Shown here: positions 1 through 9,024 of the stretch, in pieces
Layout: each line of letters begins with the position of its first letter
Numbering within the stretch: position 1 is the first letter of the stretch
Assembly: GCF_014646815.1 (NCBI RefSeq)
Contig: NZ_BMNZ01000002.1
Coordinates: 561,469-625,468 of the forward strand
Source of the DNA: Terrabacter tumescens
Lineage (GTDB): Bacteria; Actinomycetota; Actinomycetes; Actinomycetales; Dermatophilaceae
DNA length: 64,000 nt
Direction of reading: 5' to 3'
Notes under the pieces: generated by a model
The model's input: only the letters and a program-made list of their open reading frames with translations
Told to the model about the DNA's origin: nothing
The model's database searches: none
Made by a program: the position numbers and the translations under genes

Positions 1-2283
1 ACCGGCAGCACCTACAACAAGATGATGTACGCGACGACCCGCGACTTCCGCACCTTCAGTGCGCCCAAGGTCTGGGTCGACCCCGGCTACTCGGTCATCG
101 ACTCGACGGTGGTCAAGCACGGCGACACCTACTATCGCTTCACCAAGGACGAGCGGAACAACACCTCGTCGACGCCGTGCAGCAAGTTCATCCTCGAGCA
201 GAAGTCGACCTCGCTCCGCTCCACCGACTGGGGCTTCGTCAAGGACTGCATCGGCAAGGCCACGGCGACCGAGCCCGGCATCAACCAGGGCGAGGGGCCG
301 ACGGTGTTCAAGTCGAACACCGAGGAGAAGTGGTACGTCTTCATCGACGAGTTCGGCGGGCGTGGCTACGTCCCGTTCGAGACGACCGACCTCGACGCCG
401 GCACCTTCACGATGTCGAAGGACTACCAGCTGCCGGGCCGACCGCGCCACGGCACGGTGCTGCCCGTGACCAAGGCCGAGCTCGAGCGCCTCAAGGCCGG
501 ATCCACCAAGGCCCCGACCGACGCCCAGGGCGTCATCGCCGACTACCGCTTCGGCACGTCGGCCGGTGGCACGGGGACGAGCGTCCCCGACGCGTCGGGC
601 CACCAGCCGGCCGCGACGGTCCGGGGTGGCGCGACCCGCACGGCCGACGCCGTCGAGCTCGATGGCACGGACGGCTACGTCGACCTGCCCGACAACCTGC
701 TCGCCGGACTCGACGCCGCGACCGTCTCGACGCAGGTCTGGATCGACCCGTCACAGCCGACGCCCTACTTCCTGTGGGGGCTCGGCAACAGTCTCGACGG
801 GTCCGGCAACGGCTACCTCTTCACCACGGGCAACGCCTACCGCACCGCGATCGCGGCGGGGAACTACTCGACCGAGCAGAACACCGCCGCCGGCCGCGAC
901 CTCCGGCGCGGTTCGTGGCACACCCTGACCTACACGCTCTCGGGCGGCACCGCGGTGCTCTACGACAACGGCGTCGAGGTGGCGCGCAACACGAACGTCA
1001 CGACGACGCCGGGCCAGCTCGGCGGCGGCACGACGACCTCGAACTGGATCGGCCGCTCGCTCTACACCGGCGACCGCTTCCTCAAGGGGAAGGTCCGCTC
1101 CTTCACCCTGTGGGACCACGGCCTCTCGGCGAGCGAGGTGCTGGGCCTGCCCGGCAACGAGACCGCGATCGGCTCGGTCGCCCTCGACGAGCTCAAGGTG
1201 CCGGCGATCATCGACCCCGCGAGCTCGACCGTCACCCTCCCCGTCAAGCCGGGCACCGACGTCTCGCACCTCAAGCCGTCGTTCGGCATCTCGGCCGACG
1301 CGCGCATGACGCCGGGCAGCTCGTCGACCCAGGACTTCACCACCCCGTTCACCTACCGGGTCACCGGCGCCGACGGCAGCTCGCGCGAGTGGACCGTGCG
1401 GGCGGTCGTCATGAACAGTCCCGTCCTGCCCGGCTACAACGCGGACCCGAACATCGTCCGCTTCGGCGACACGTACTGGATCTACGCGACGACCGACGGC
1501 TTCGACGGCTGGAGCGGGACGACGTTCAAGACGTGGTCGAGCACCGACCTCGTCCACTGGACCGAGCACCCCGTCATCCTCGACCTCGGTCCGGACGTCA
1601 CGTGGGCCGACGGTCGGGCGTGGGCGCCCGCGGCGATCGAGAAGAACGGGAAGTACTACCTGTACTTCTGCGCTGACGCGAAGATCGGTGTCGCAGTGGC
1701 CGACTCGCCGACGGGCCCGTTCAAGGACGCCATCGGCAAGCCACTCGTCGCCGCCAACCCCGACGGCGGGCAGGCCATCGACCCGGCCGTCTTCACCGAC
1801 GACGACGGCCAGACCTACCTCTACTGGGGCAACGGCAACGCCTACGTCGTGCCACTCAACGCCGACCTGACCTCGTTCGACCCGGCGAAGGTCGAGCGGC
1901 TCACCGGGCTCACTGACTTCCGCGAGGGTCTGTTCATGCACCAGCGACAGGGCACCTACTACCTGTCGTGGTCCATCGACGACACACGGAGCGAGAACTA
2001 CCGGGTCGGCTACGCCACGATGACGAGCCCGCTCGGCGCCGGCCTCGTGAACCGAGGTGAGATCCTCTCCAAGGACCCCTCGCTCGGCATCCTCGGCACC
2101 GGTCACCACTCGGTGGTCCAGGTTCCCGGCACCGACGACTGGTACATCGCCTACCACCGGTTCGCGATCCTCGGCGGTGACGGCACCCACCGCGAGGTGA
2201 CCATCGACCGCCTGCGCTACAACGCGGACGGCACCATCGCGAAGGTCGTCCCGACGCTCGAGAGCGTGCCACCGCTCGGCTGA
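1..2283 (+). CDS. Secreted multidomain glycoside hydrolase, GH43 family (5' end outside window)
   Basis: The reading frame is open from base 1, so the signal peptide and true start lie upstream; 760 residues are visible. About residues 1-165 look like the end of a first five-bladed beta-propeller (NQGEGPTVF motif, GYVPFETTDL). Residues 175-375 resemble a LamG/concanavalin-like carbohydrate-binding fold, followed by an Ig-like segment. From about residue 478 a second GH43 propeller begins: YNADPNI carries the probable catalytic base Asp, AIDPAVFTDDDG the pKa-modulating Asp, and REGLFMHQ the probable acid Glu. The family acts on arabinan or xylan side chains as alpha-L-arabinofuranosidase, arabinanase or beta-xylosidase; the exact substrate cannot be read here. 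A hairpin terminator follows the stop. Confidence 0.85.
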   Translation, partial: TGSTYNKMMYATTRDFRTFSAPKVWVDPGYSVIDSTVVKHGDTYYRFTKDERNNTSSTPCSKFILEQKSTSLRSTDWGFVKDCIGKATATEPGINQGEGPTVFKSNTEEKWYVFIDEFGGRGYVPFETTDLDAGTFTMSKDYQLPGRPRHGTVLPVTKAELERLKAGSTKAPTDAQGVIADYRFGTSAGGTGTSVPDASGHQPAATVRGGATRTADAVELDGTDGYVDLPDNLLAGLDAATVSTQVWIDPSQPTPYFLWGLGNSLDGSGNGYLFTTGNAYRTAIAAGNYSTEQNTAAGRDLRRGSWHTLTYTLSGGTAVLYDNGVEVARNTNVTTTPGQLGGGTTTSNWIGRSLYTGDRFLKGKVRSFTLWDHGLSASEVLGLPGNETAIGSVALDELKVPAIIDPASSTVTLPVKPGTDVSHLKPSFGISADARMTPGSSSTQDFTTPFTYRVTGADGSSREWTVRAVVMNSPVLPGYNADPNIVRFGDTYWIYATTDGFDGWSGTTFKTWSSTDLVHWTEHPVILDLGPDVTWADGRAWAPAAIEKNGKYYLYFCADAKIGVAVADSPTGPFKDAIGKPLVAANPDGGQAIDPAVFTDDDGQTYLYWGNGNAYVVPLNADLTSFDPAKVERLTGLTDFREGLFMHQRQGTYYLSWSIDDTRSENYRVGYATMTSPLGAGLVNRGEILSKDPSLGILGTGHHSVVQVPGTDDWYIAYHRFAILGGDGTHREVTIDRLRYNADGTIAKVVPTLESVPPLG

Positions 2284-2295
2284 CCGGCCGAGCAC

Positions 2296-2350
2296 GTATG
2301 CCGTCGGGCCGAGAGCGCGGCCCTGTCGCCTCCCGGCCCGAACGGCGTAC
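2296..2350. terminator. Probable bidirectional terminator between convergent genes
   Basis: An imperfect inverted repeat of about 16 bp pairs 2296-2311 with 2334-2350, with one wobble and one bulge, between the GH43 stop and the end of the convergent lipoprotein gene. There is no clear U tract, which is common in high-GC actinobacteria. Its left arm contains one copy of the dispersed word GTATGCCG. Confidence 0.5.
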
Positions 2351-2365
2351 GTCCGCCGGGTTCCG

Positions 2366-3004
2366 TCACGGAGTGGTGGTCGTCGGCTTCGGTGGGGGAG
2401 TCGGCAGCGCGAAGGTCGTCTTCAACGCGCCGTTGACGAGGGTCAGCAGGACGCCGGTCTCCTGGCGGATGACGGCGTAGCGGCTCTGTGCCACGGGCGA
2501 GTTCGCCTGGGCCTCGTTCGAGGCCGCGGCGGCGAACAGCCCGAGCGAGCCCAGCCGTCCGTAGTAGCTCGGGGCGTCGAGCCCCGGCGGCGGTCCGTTG
2601 GCCCCCAGCCGCGCGAGGTGCTGGGAGAGCAGGTCGAGCTGGAGCGCGGCAGCGTTGCCGGACAACGACATCCGGTCGAGCAGCTGCACGTCGGAGACGA
2701 GGTTCGTGTAGTCGGCGAGGGCGACGGGACGGTTGAAGACCGTGCTCGACGTGAGGCTCGGACGCGGCAGCGCGGTCACGGTGACCGCCGGGGTCGCAGT
2801 GACGGTGGCCGTCGTCACGACCGTCGTCGTGGCCGTGACGGTCCGGGTCTCGACCTCCGTGACCGTCACCGTCTGGGTCGGCACCGGCGTGCCGGTGCCT
2901 CCGGGCACCTGGCTCAGCTCGATGGCGGGCTTGCCCGACGAGCACGCCCCGAGCGCGGCGGCAGCCGACAGCGCGAGTGCGGCTGCAACCCTGGCGCGGT
3001 GCAC
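2366..3004 (-). CDS. Putative lipoprotein, Thr/Val-rich stalk
   Basis: 212 residues. The N-terminus is a lipoprotein signal peptide with lipobox LGAC (Cys21), so the mature protein should be lipid-anchored outside the membrane. Residues about 40-80 are almost only Thr and Val (TVTVTEVETRTVTA-like), an extended stalk. The rest is a helical Ala/Leu-rich domain with no motif I recognise, ending in a Pro/Thr tail. It is convergent with the GH43 gene and not obviously in an operon. Function unknown; lipoprotein status is well supported by sequence. Confidence 0.75.
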   Translation of the reverse strand: MHRARVAAALALSAAAALGACSSGKPAIELSQVPGGTGTPVPTQTVTVTEVETRTVTATTTVVTTATVTATPAVTVTALPRPSLTSSTVFNRPVALADYTNLVSDVQLLDRMSLSGNAAALQLDLLSQHLARLGANGPPPGLDAPSYYGRLGSLGLFAAAASNEAQANSPVAQSRYAVIRQETGVLLTLVNGALKTTFALPTPPPKPTTTTP

Positions 3005-3089
3005 GGACGGCTCCGATGCTCGACGTGGACGGTGCGTCGATTGTCATCGCTGGAGGGCCGCAGCGGGAGGGAATGCGCCAATCGTCTGG

Positions 3090-3857
3090 TCACGTGCGCG
3101 CGGCGGCGAGCTGCGGCCTCGTCAGGAAGAGCGCCCCGTCGAGCCGCGCGCCCCGCAGGTCGGCGTCCCGGAGGTCGGCTCCGAGCAGGTCCGCCCACCG
3201 CAGGTCGGCGTCCCGGAGGTCGGCCGCGATGAGCAGCGAGCCGCGCAGGTCCGCGGCCCGCAGGTCGCGTCCGCGCAGGTCGACGCCCACGAGGTCGGCG
3301 CCCGCCCGCACCCGACGGGGCGGCTTCGGTATGCCGTGTCGCCGCCGCTGCCGGTCGCGCTCGGTCGCGCTGACGGTCCGGAGCAGGCCTCCGACGCAGG
3401 AGCGCACGGCGACGAGGTCGACGGCGAGCACCTCGTCCGGCGATCCGGCCGTCGCCGCCGTGACGTCGTCGGCCGCGGCCGCGAGCTCGGCGCGCGTCAC
3501 CTCGTCCGGCGCGAGCGCGAGGGCGTCGCGCAGGTGGGCGAGCATTTCGTGCAGCTGGCGCATGACGGGCAGGACGGCATACATCCTCGACGCGGTGCCG
3601 GGCGCGTCGCGCCAGGACACCCCGCCGAAGGTCACCTGCGAGACCTGCTGCCCGGCACCGAAGCAGTCGAAGGTGACGCAGCCGCGCCAGCCGCCCTCGA
3701 CGAGGCGGTCGTGGATGCCGCACCGGTGGTCGGCGAGCAGGTTGCGGCACGGCTCACCAGCCGGCTTGTCGACGGGGAAGTCCGCCGACCGCGCGAACGG
3801 GAGCGCGACGCAGCACAGGCCGAAGCACCGGGAGCAGTCGGCCTCGAGGCCACTCAC
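3090..3857 (-). CDS. Pentapeptide-repeat protein with N-terminal cysteine cluster
   Basis: 255 residues from a GTG start at 3857 that overlaps the DUF2237 stop as GTGA, indicating translational coupling. The first about 60 residues hold a Cys-rich cluster (CSRCFGLCC, then EPC, HRCGIH, GC, DC) resembling the YkgJ-type CxxCxxxCC metal-binding arrangement. The C-terminal third has repeated A(D/N)LRxADLRxADL pentapeptides forming a right-handed quadrilateral beta-helix. The Cys cluster may bind zinc or an Fe-S cluster; this is inference. Related actinobacterial proteins exist but their role is unknown to me. A long upstream extension of the frame overlaps other genes and is not used. Confidence 0.8.
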   Translation of the reverse strand: MSGLEADCSRCFGLCCVALPFARSADFPVDKPAGEPCRNLLADHRCGIHDRLVEGGWRGCVTFDCFGAGQQVSQVTFGGVSWRDAPGTASRMYAVLPVMRQLHEMLAHLRDALALAPDEVTRAELAAAADDVTAATAGSPDEVLAVDLVAVRSCVGGLLRTVSATERDRQRRRHGIPKPPRRVRAGADLVGVDLRGRDLRAADLRGSLLIAADLRDADLRWADLLGADLRDADLRGARLDGALFLTRPQLAAART

Positions 3858-4249
3858 AGCAGCGAGCTCGGGTCGTCGGGGACGTCGGCGGCATACGACT
3901 GGAGCAGCTGCAGGGGCACGACCTCGAGGGCACGCTCGTGCGTCGCCGCGAGGAAGACCGGCGCGGCGGCGCCGTCCTGGTGCGCCTCGAGCCAGCGGCT
4001 CGCGACGACGCACCACCGGTCGCCCGGGGTCAGCCCCGGGAAGCGCCACTCCGGGCGCGGCGTCACGAGGTCGTAGCCGACGCTGCGCTGGTGCTCGAGG
4101 AACTCGGTGGTGACGACGACGCAGATGGTGTGGCTGCCCCGGTCCTCGGGTCCGGTCGTGCAGTAGCCGTCGCGGTAGAAGCCGGTCACCGGGTCGGTGC
4201 CGCACGCCTCGAGCTCGGTGCCGAGCACGTTCCGTTCCCGCGCTGCCAT
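3854..4249 (-). CDS. DUF2237 family protein
   Basis: 131 residues. The family signature is visible: NVLGTELEACG near the N-terminus, DPVTGFYRDGYC, HTICVVVTTEFLEHQ and GDRWCVVASRWLEA. DUF2237 proteins are small conserved bacterial proteins of unknown biochemical function; the conserved Cys and Gly-Asp-Arg-Trp-Cys segments suggest a ligand-binding or catalytic site, but none is established. Its stop TGA overlaps the GTG of the following pentapeptide-repeat gene, so the two are probably made together. Confidence 0.85.
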   Translation of the reverse strand: MAARERNVLGTELEACGTDPVTGFYRDGYCTTGPEDRGSHTICVVVTTEFLEHQRSVGYDLVTPRPEWRFPGLTPGDRWCVVASRWLEAHQDGAAAPVFLAATHERALEVVPLQLLQSYAADVPDDPSSLL

Positions 4250-4331
4250 GCCCCAAACCTAGTGCTCGACCGGGCCGCGAAGGCTCGCTCGACCAGGCGT
4301 GCATCGACGGGCGGATGGCTAGGCTGGCGTC

Positions 4332-4781
4332 ATGCTGGGGATGAAGGAGTACGAGCAGGACTACATCGACGCCTGCCGCTCGCGCATCGAGTCCCAGGTC
4401 GCGGTGTTCCACGAGGTCGCCCAGGCCGCGCGCGACCACGGCGACGCCGACGTCTCCGGCCTCGAGGGCGCCCTCGAGTCGCTCGAGTACGAGTACTTCA
4501 ACAACATGCTCATCGTCCTCGACGGCTACTTCGTCGACCGGCTCCGGGGCGTCGAGGGCAAGGACGGCAACGCCCTCAACGAGGTCCGCGTGCTCGTCCG
4601 GTCGCTCATGGAGAACGGCGGCACGGTCATGGCGGACCCGACGATCGGGCTCGACCCGTCCCGCAGCGTCCTCCGGCTCGAGGTGGGCGCTCCCGTGACG
4701 CTGACGCTGCAGCAGTACCGCCGGATCTCCGACGCCTTCCTGCGGGAGATCGAGAGCAGGTTCTCCCGCGCGGAGGACTGA
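4332..4781 (+). CDS. Conserved hypothetical protein, helical and acidic
   Basis: 149 residues, starting MLGMKEYEQDYIDACRSRIE. It is acidic and mostly helical in appearance (EGALESLEYEYFNNMLIVLDGYFVDRLRG), without signal peptide or membrane segment. I do not recognise the family. Coding-strand third-position G/C bias is normal for the window and the gene is followed after 54 bases by the PPOX gene on the same strand, with which it may be cotranscribed. Another GTG/ATG start a few codons downstream (Met4) is possible. Confidence 0.7.
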   Translation: MLGMKEYEQDYIDACRSRIESQVAVFHEVAQAARDHGDADVSGLEGALESLEYEYFNNMLIVLDGYFVDRLRGVEGKDGNALNEVRVLVRSLMENGGTVMADPTIGLDPSRSVLRLEVGAPVTLTLQQYRRISDAFLREIESRFSRAED

Positions 4782-4835
4782 CGCCTGCACCACCATCGAA
4801 CACCCGAGAAGCACTGAGGTCGAAGGAGATCCGCA

Positions 4836-5246
4836 ATGCCCCGCGCGCCGATGCCCGCCCACGTGGTGGAGTTCCTGACCCACCCGAACCACGCCACGAT
4901 CAGCTGCCTGCGCCCCGACGGCTCGCCGGTCTCGGTGCCGACGTGGTACCTCGTCGAGGACGGCCAGGTCGTCGTCAACATGGACGCGGGACGCAAGCGC
5001 CTCGAGTGGCTCCGGGCCGACCCGCGCGTCAGCCTCAGCGCCATGGACCCGGTCGACTGGATCACCCACGTCAGCCTCCAGGGGCGTGTCGTCGAGATCG
5101 TCGAGGACGCCGACCTCGTCGACATCGACCGCATCGCCACGCACTACACGGGCCGGCCCTACCGCGTGCGCGACCGTCCGCGCGTGACGGCGCGCATCGA
5201 CGTCGACCGGTGGCACGGCTGGGGCCGGCTGCAGGACGCCAGGTGA
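4836..5246 (+). CDS. PPOX-class flavin/F420-dependent oxidoreductase
   Basis: 136 residues with a good ribosome-binding site (AAGGAG) 8 bases before the ATG. The pattern matches the pyridoxamine 5'-phosphate oxidase-like split-barrel fold: HPNHATISCLRPDGSPVSVPTWY, then VVVNMDAGRKRLEWLRADPRVSL, the usual cofactor phosphate-binding segments. Members reduce or oxidise small molecules with FMN or F420; the substrate is unknown. The stop overlaps the GTG start of the downstream penicillin acylase (GTGA), so the pair is translationally coupled. Confidence 0.85.
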   Translation: MPRAPMPAHVVEFLTHPNHATISCLRPDGSPVSVPTWYLVEDGQVVVNMDAGRKRLEWLRADPRVSLSAMDPVDWITHVSLQGRVVEIVEDADLVDIDRIATHYTGRPYRVRDRPRVTARIDVDRWHGWGRLQDAR

Positions 5247-7423
5247 GCTCGGAGGTGCGGCGCGACGCCGTCGGCGTCCCGCACCTGCGCGCCGACGACG
5301 TCATGGAGCTCGCCCGGCTCCAGGGCCGCATCACCGCCCTCGACCGGGGCTGGCAGGTCGAGCACCACCGCTGGCGCATGGAGGGCCGCACCGCCGAGTA
5401 CGTCGGACCCGACGGACTCCCCTGGGACCGGTTCGCCCGCCAGGTGCGTCTCGAGCCGACCGTGCAGCGCTGCTTCGAGCGGCTCGACCGCGAGACGCGG
5501 ACGTGGCTCACGGCATACGTCGACGGGGTCAACGACACCCTGGCCGAAGGGCTCGCCGGCACTCCCGAGGTCGCCCGGCTCGACCTCGGGGCGTATGCAG
5601 CGTCGCCGCGCCCGTGGGAGCCGTGGACGCCGCTCGGCATCTTCTGGGGGATCCACCTGCTCTTCGGGACCTTCCCGGCGAAGCTGTTCAACGCGCACGT
5701 CGCCGAGCGCCTCGGAGCCCCGGCGCTCGAGCTGCTGAACGCCGAAGGGGTGGAGCGCGCGGCGACCTCGGGCAGCAACGCCTGGGTCGTCGGGGGAGCG
5801 CGCACCGCGAGCGGGCTGCCGCTCGTCGCCGGCGACCCGCACCGCACGATCGAGCTGCCCGGCTGCTACCAGCAGGTGGGTCTGGCCTGCCCCGAGTTCG
5901 ACGTCGTCGGCTTCACCTTCCCCGGCGTGCCCGGGGTGCAGCACTTCGCGCAGACCGGCACCGTCGCGTGGGGCATCACCAACGCGATGGCCGACTACCA
6001 GGACCTGACCGTCGAGTCGCTCGGCCACGTCGGCCACGCGGAGGACGGCTCTCCGCTGCTCAAGGCCAGGGGCATCGACGGGTGGGAGCCCGTGCGGTCG
6101 TCGACGGAGACGGTGCGGGTCCGCGGCGGCGACGACGTGACGGTGCCCGTCGTCGTGACCGCGCGCGGTCCCGTCGTCACCGGGCTCGAGGCCGAGATCG
6201 AGCGCCTCGCCGCCGAGGCGGAGGCGCCCCCGCAGTGGACCGACGAGAGCGTGCAGCCGCGGCGCGCGCACCCTGCCGCACACAGCCTGCGCACGCCGAC
6301 GCACGTCGAGGAGGACCTCGGCTTCGGCGCGCTCCTGCCGCTCCTGCGCTCGCGGACCGTCGCCGACGTCGAGGAGGCGCTCTCGCGGTGGGTCGAGCCG
6401 GTCAACAGCGTCCTCGTCGCCGACGTCTCGGGGCGCATGCGCCACCTCGTCGTCGGCCGGGTGCCGGAGCGCGACGAGATCGGTGGGGTCCTCCCGGTCG
6501 ACGCGTGGGACCCCCGGCACGAGTGGCACGGCTACCGGCGCGGACCGGCACGCGACGTCGACGACGTCATGGTGAGCGCGAACGACCGGGACAGCGGGGG
6601 CGGGCTGGGCGTCGAGTACGCGACGCCGTTCCGCGCCGACCGCATCCGGTCGCTCATCGAGTCGCTGAGCAGCTCGGGCCGTGCTCTCACGGTCGACGAC
6701 TGCGCGGCCATCCACGTCGACACCCTCAACGGGCAGGCCGACCTCATGCGCGAGCTCGTCGAGGCGGCGGACGTGACGGGGCCCGCGGCCGAGGTCCGGG
6801 CGCAGCTGCTCGCGTGGGACGCGCGCAGCGACGCGGGCAGCACCGGTGCCGCGCTCTTCGCCGCGTGGCGGACCGCGCTCGTGCGATGGTTCTCCGAGCA
6901 CCCGCGGCTCGCGGTGCTGCACGAGCCGAGCGGCCACTCACGACTGTTCACCGCGTGGACCGACGTCACGACGCAGATCGGGGCCGGCTGGCACTCGATG
7001 GCGCTGCTCGGTCCGCGGCACGGCATCGACGTGCACGAGGGCGTATGCGTGGCGCTCGATCGCGTTGCCGCGCAGGCGGACTCGCCCACCCCGTGGGGTG
7101 AGCGGCACTGGCTCGATCCCGTCCACGCCCTGTCCGTGTCGGGTCGTGCGCCGCGCGTGCCTCGTGACCCGGTGAGCGGTGACAAGGGCTGCGTGCACGC
7201 CGCCGCGAGCGCGCCCGGCGTCACCGACCACTGCTACGGCGGCGCTGCGGCCCGCTACGTCTGGGACCTCGCCGACCGCGACGCCAGCCGGTGGGTGGTG
7301 CCGTTCGGCGCGAGCGGCGACGCCCGGGACCCGCACTTCGCCGACCAGACCAGTGCCTGGCTGGAGGGGACGCTGCACCCGGTGCGGCCGCTCGCGTCCG
7401 AGGGGTCGGACCGCAAGAGGTAG
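5243..7423 (+). CDS. Penicillin acylase family protein (Ntn hydrolase), apparently cytoplasmic
   Basis: 726 residues from a GTG overlapping the upstream stop. The central motif SGSNAWVVGG carries the autoproteolysis site and N-terminal nucleophile Ser178; upstream lies the spacer/alpha region with LDRGWQVEHHRW and downstream the beta chain with GDPHRTIELPGCYQQVGL and GVPGVQHFAQTGTVAWGITN, all typical of the family. Members hydrolyse amides such as penicillins, cephalosporins, acyl-homoserine lactones or cyclic lipopeptides. No signal peptide is visible although many relatives are exported; the alpha part is short. Substrate unknown. The coupling to a PPOX oxidoreductase is unusual. Confidence 0.88.
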   Translation: MSSEVRRDAVGVPHLRADDVMELARLQGRITALDRGWQVEHHRWRMEGRTAEYVGPDGLPWDRFARQVRLEPTVQRCFERLDRETRTWLTAYVDGVNDTLAEGLAGTPEVARLDLGAYAASPRPWEPWTPLGIFWGIHLLFGTFPAKLFNAHVAERLGAPALELLNAEGVERAATSGSNAWVVGGARTASGLPLVAGDPHRTIELPGCYQQVGLACPEFDVVGFTFPGVPGVQHFAQTGTVAWGITNAMADYQDLTVESLGHVGHAEDGSPLLKARGIDGWEPVRSSTETVRVRGGDDVTVPVVVTARGPVVTGLEAEIERLAAEAEAPPQWTDESVQPRRAHPAAHSLRTPTHVEEDLGFGALLPLLRSRTVADVEEALSRWVEPVNSVLVADVSGRMRHLVVGRVPERDEIGGVLPVDAWDPRHEWHGYRRGPARDVDDVMVSANDRDSGGGLGVEYATPFRADRIRSLIESLSSSGRALTVDDCAAIHVDTLNGQADLMRELVEAADVTGPAAEVRAQLLAWDARSDAGSTGAALFAAWRTALVRWFSEHPRLAVLHEPSGHSRLFTAWTDVTTQIGAGWHSMALLGPRHGIDVHEGVCVALDRVAAQADSPTPWGERHWLDPVHALSVSGRAPRVPRDPVSGDKGCVHAAASAPGVTDHCYGGAAARYVWDLADRDASRWVVPFGASGDARDPHFADQTSAWLEGTLHPVRPLASEGSDRKR

Positions 7424-7506
7424 CCGTCTGCGTCGAGGGCGTCACCGGGCGTCCGGTCGCCGAGCTGCAGCATGGAGGACGTCTGTCGCCCCGCCGAAGC
7501 GGGACG

Positions 7507-7590
7507 GAACACGAATTTTGCCCTTCTTTTACTATTTACGGTACAAAACGTGACTTTGACCCCTACTGTCTCCCTGTAAGGGCACCACCT
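7507..7590 (+). promoter_or_regulatory. AT-rich promoter-like region
   Basis: Between the penicillin acylase stop and the next gene is an 80-base stretch far more A/T-rich than its surroundings, with runs such as TTTACTATTTACGG and TTTGACCCC. It is the most AT-rich stretch I noticed in the window and lies where the promoter of the Ala/Lys-rich gene should be. I cannot assign -35/-10 boxes with confidence. Confidence 0.4.
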
Positions 7591-7629
7591 CGGCCGGTGC
7601 CTCGCGTGATCGCAGGAGTAGTGAGTCTG

Positions 7630-8964
7630 GTGACGACGAGCATGACGCCCACGCACGGCGACCCGCGCACCCCGGTTCCACGTGCTGCGCGCGGCGCCGA
7701 CGCCGACGCCGAGCGCTGGCTCCCGGACCCGTCCTGGCCCGTGCCCCCGCGCGGCTGGCAGCTGTGGGCGGCCGCCGGCTCCGCCTCGGGCCCCGGGCGA
7801 GCGCGCCGCGAGATCGCGCGCGACTCCAGCGTGCACTCGGGCGCCCCGATGCACCACACTGACGACGTGCTGTCCGAAATGCCGAGATTGGTCGCAATCG
7901 AGGATGCCTCGTTCACGCTGCCGACCCGCCCCAGTGCCCTCGTCGACGAGGCCTGGCCGAGCGAGGAGCGGGTCGACCTCCTCGCCGACCGACAGGCGTC
8001 CCGCCGCCTGCCCGAGGGGACCCTCGGTGGCTTCGCGGCCCTCGCCACGCTCCTGATCATCAGCGTCCTCGTCGGCGGCCCCATCGGCGGCCTCGTCGTC
8101 CTCGGCGTCTCCACCCTGCTCGCTGCGAGCGCGGCCCTGGTGCGCGGTGGACTCTCGCTCGCCCGGGTCGGCGGCCAGCGGGGCGCCGGTCTGCTCCTCG
8201 GCGCGGCCGTCATGGCCCTGATCGCCGGCTCGGTCGCCGCGCACGACCGGCCCGGCGGCACCCGTGGCGTCGAGGCCGCGCTCGTCCCGGTCAGCACGCT
8301 CAGCTCCACCGGCTCGGCCGACCCGAGCGGTCAGCCCGGCTCGGACTCCGACACCGAGACGGCCTATGCCGCCGTCCCCCCGTCCGCGGCCACGACCCGC
8401 CCGTCCCAGGCGTCGTCGACCGCACGCGCGCACGACGCGACGAAGGGCGGTGCCCCCGCGGCGCCGACGACTCCGGCTCCCGCCAGACCTGTCACCGCGG
8501 CGACCCCCGCGGTGCCGGCCAAGGCTGCCGTGCCCGGCGGCGCGGGCACGCCCGCGACCCCTGCGGTCCCCGCCACTCCGGCCACTCCGGCGAAGCCCGG
8601 CGTCAAGGCCAGCGCCTCCGTCGCGCTCCCGGGTCTCACGCTCGGTGGGATCCTCACCCTGTCGCCCGACGCGCTGAGCCCGAGGCCCGCCCCGACGCAG
8701 ACCACGGCCCCGACGCCTCCCAAGGCCCCGAAGACGCCCAAGGCTCCCAAAACCATGAAGGCGACCAAGGCGACCAAGGCGACCTCGTCCACGAAGGCGT
8801 CCACGGCCGCGAAGGCAGCGAAGGCCGCGAAGGCAACGAAGGCAACGAAGGCAACGAAGGCAACGACGACGGCCAAGGGCGCGAAGGCGTCGAAGGCGGC
8901 GAAGGCCGCCACGGCGTCCGCAGTCGCAGCTGCGCGGTCCGTCCTGGTATCGGCGCTGGGCTGA
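7630..8964 (+). CDS. Membrane protein with Ala/Pro and Lys/Ala-rich C-terminal tail
   Basis: 444 residues if the GTG at 7630 is used; AGGAG at 7615-7619 is correctly spaced for it, whereas GTG 7621 is too close and ATG 7642 is a third option. Residues about 25-40 carry LPDPSWPVPPRGWQLW, a motif seen at the N-terminus of many actinobacterial membrane proteins. Two or three hydrophobic segments follow (LGGFAALATLLIISVLVGG, then GAGLLLGAAVMALIAGSVAA). The last about 180 residues are low complexity: first Ala/Pro/Thr, then repeated ATK/AAK units (encoded partly by 9-base direct repeats near 8830-8865), resembling histone H1-like or wall-associated basic tails. Function unknown. Confidence 0.7.
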   Translation: MTTSMTPTHGDPRTPVPRAARGADADAERWLPDPSWPVPPRGWQLWAAAGSASGPGRARREIARDSSVHSGAPMHHTDDVLSEMPRLVAIEDASFTLPTRPSALVDEAWPSEERVDLLADRQASRRLPEGTLGGFAALATLLIISVLVGGPIGGLVVLGVSTLLAASAALVRGGLSLARVGGQRGAGLLLGAAVMALIAGSVAAHDRPGGTRGVEAALVPVSTLSSTGSADPSGQPGSDSDTETAYAAVPPSAATTRPSQASSTARAHDATKGGAPAAPTTPAPARPVTAATPAVPAKAAVPGGAGTPATPAVPATPATPAKPGVKASASVALPGLTLGGILTLSPDALSPRPAPTQTTAPTPPKAPKTPKAPKTMKATKATKATSSTKASTAAKAAKAAKATKATKATKATTTAKGAKASKAAKAATASAVAAARSVLVSALG

Positions 8965-9024
8965 GACCTGCCGCGTCGGTCGCGGCTGCTCTCGGTCGCT
9001 GGGGACCTGTGCCACAGTGACCTC

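Noticed and set aside
3858-5216. A long upstream extension of the pentapeptide-repeat frame
   Set aside because: The extension overlaps DUF2237, the hypothetical and PPOX genes, and a GTG coupled to the DUF2237 stop gives a natural N-terminus.
3938-5242. An N-terminal extension of the penicillin acylase to about 1160 residues
   Set aside because: It overlaps other genes and has no family character; the GTG at 5243 overlaps the PPOX stop.
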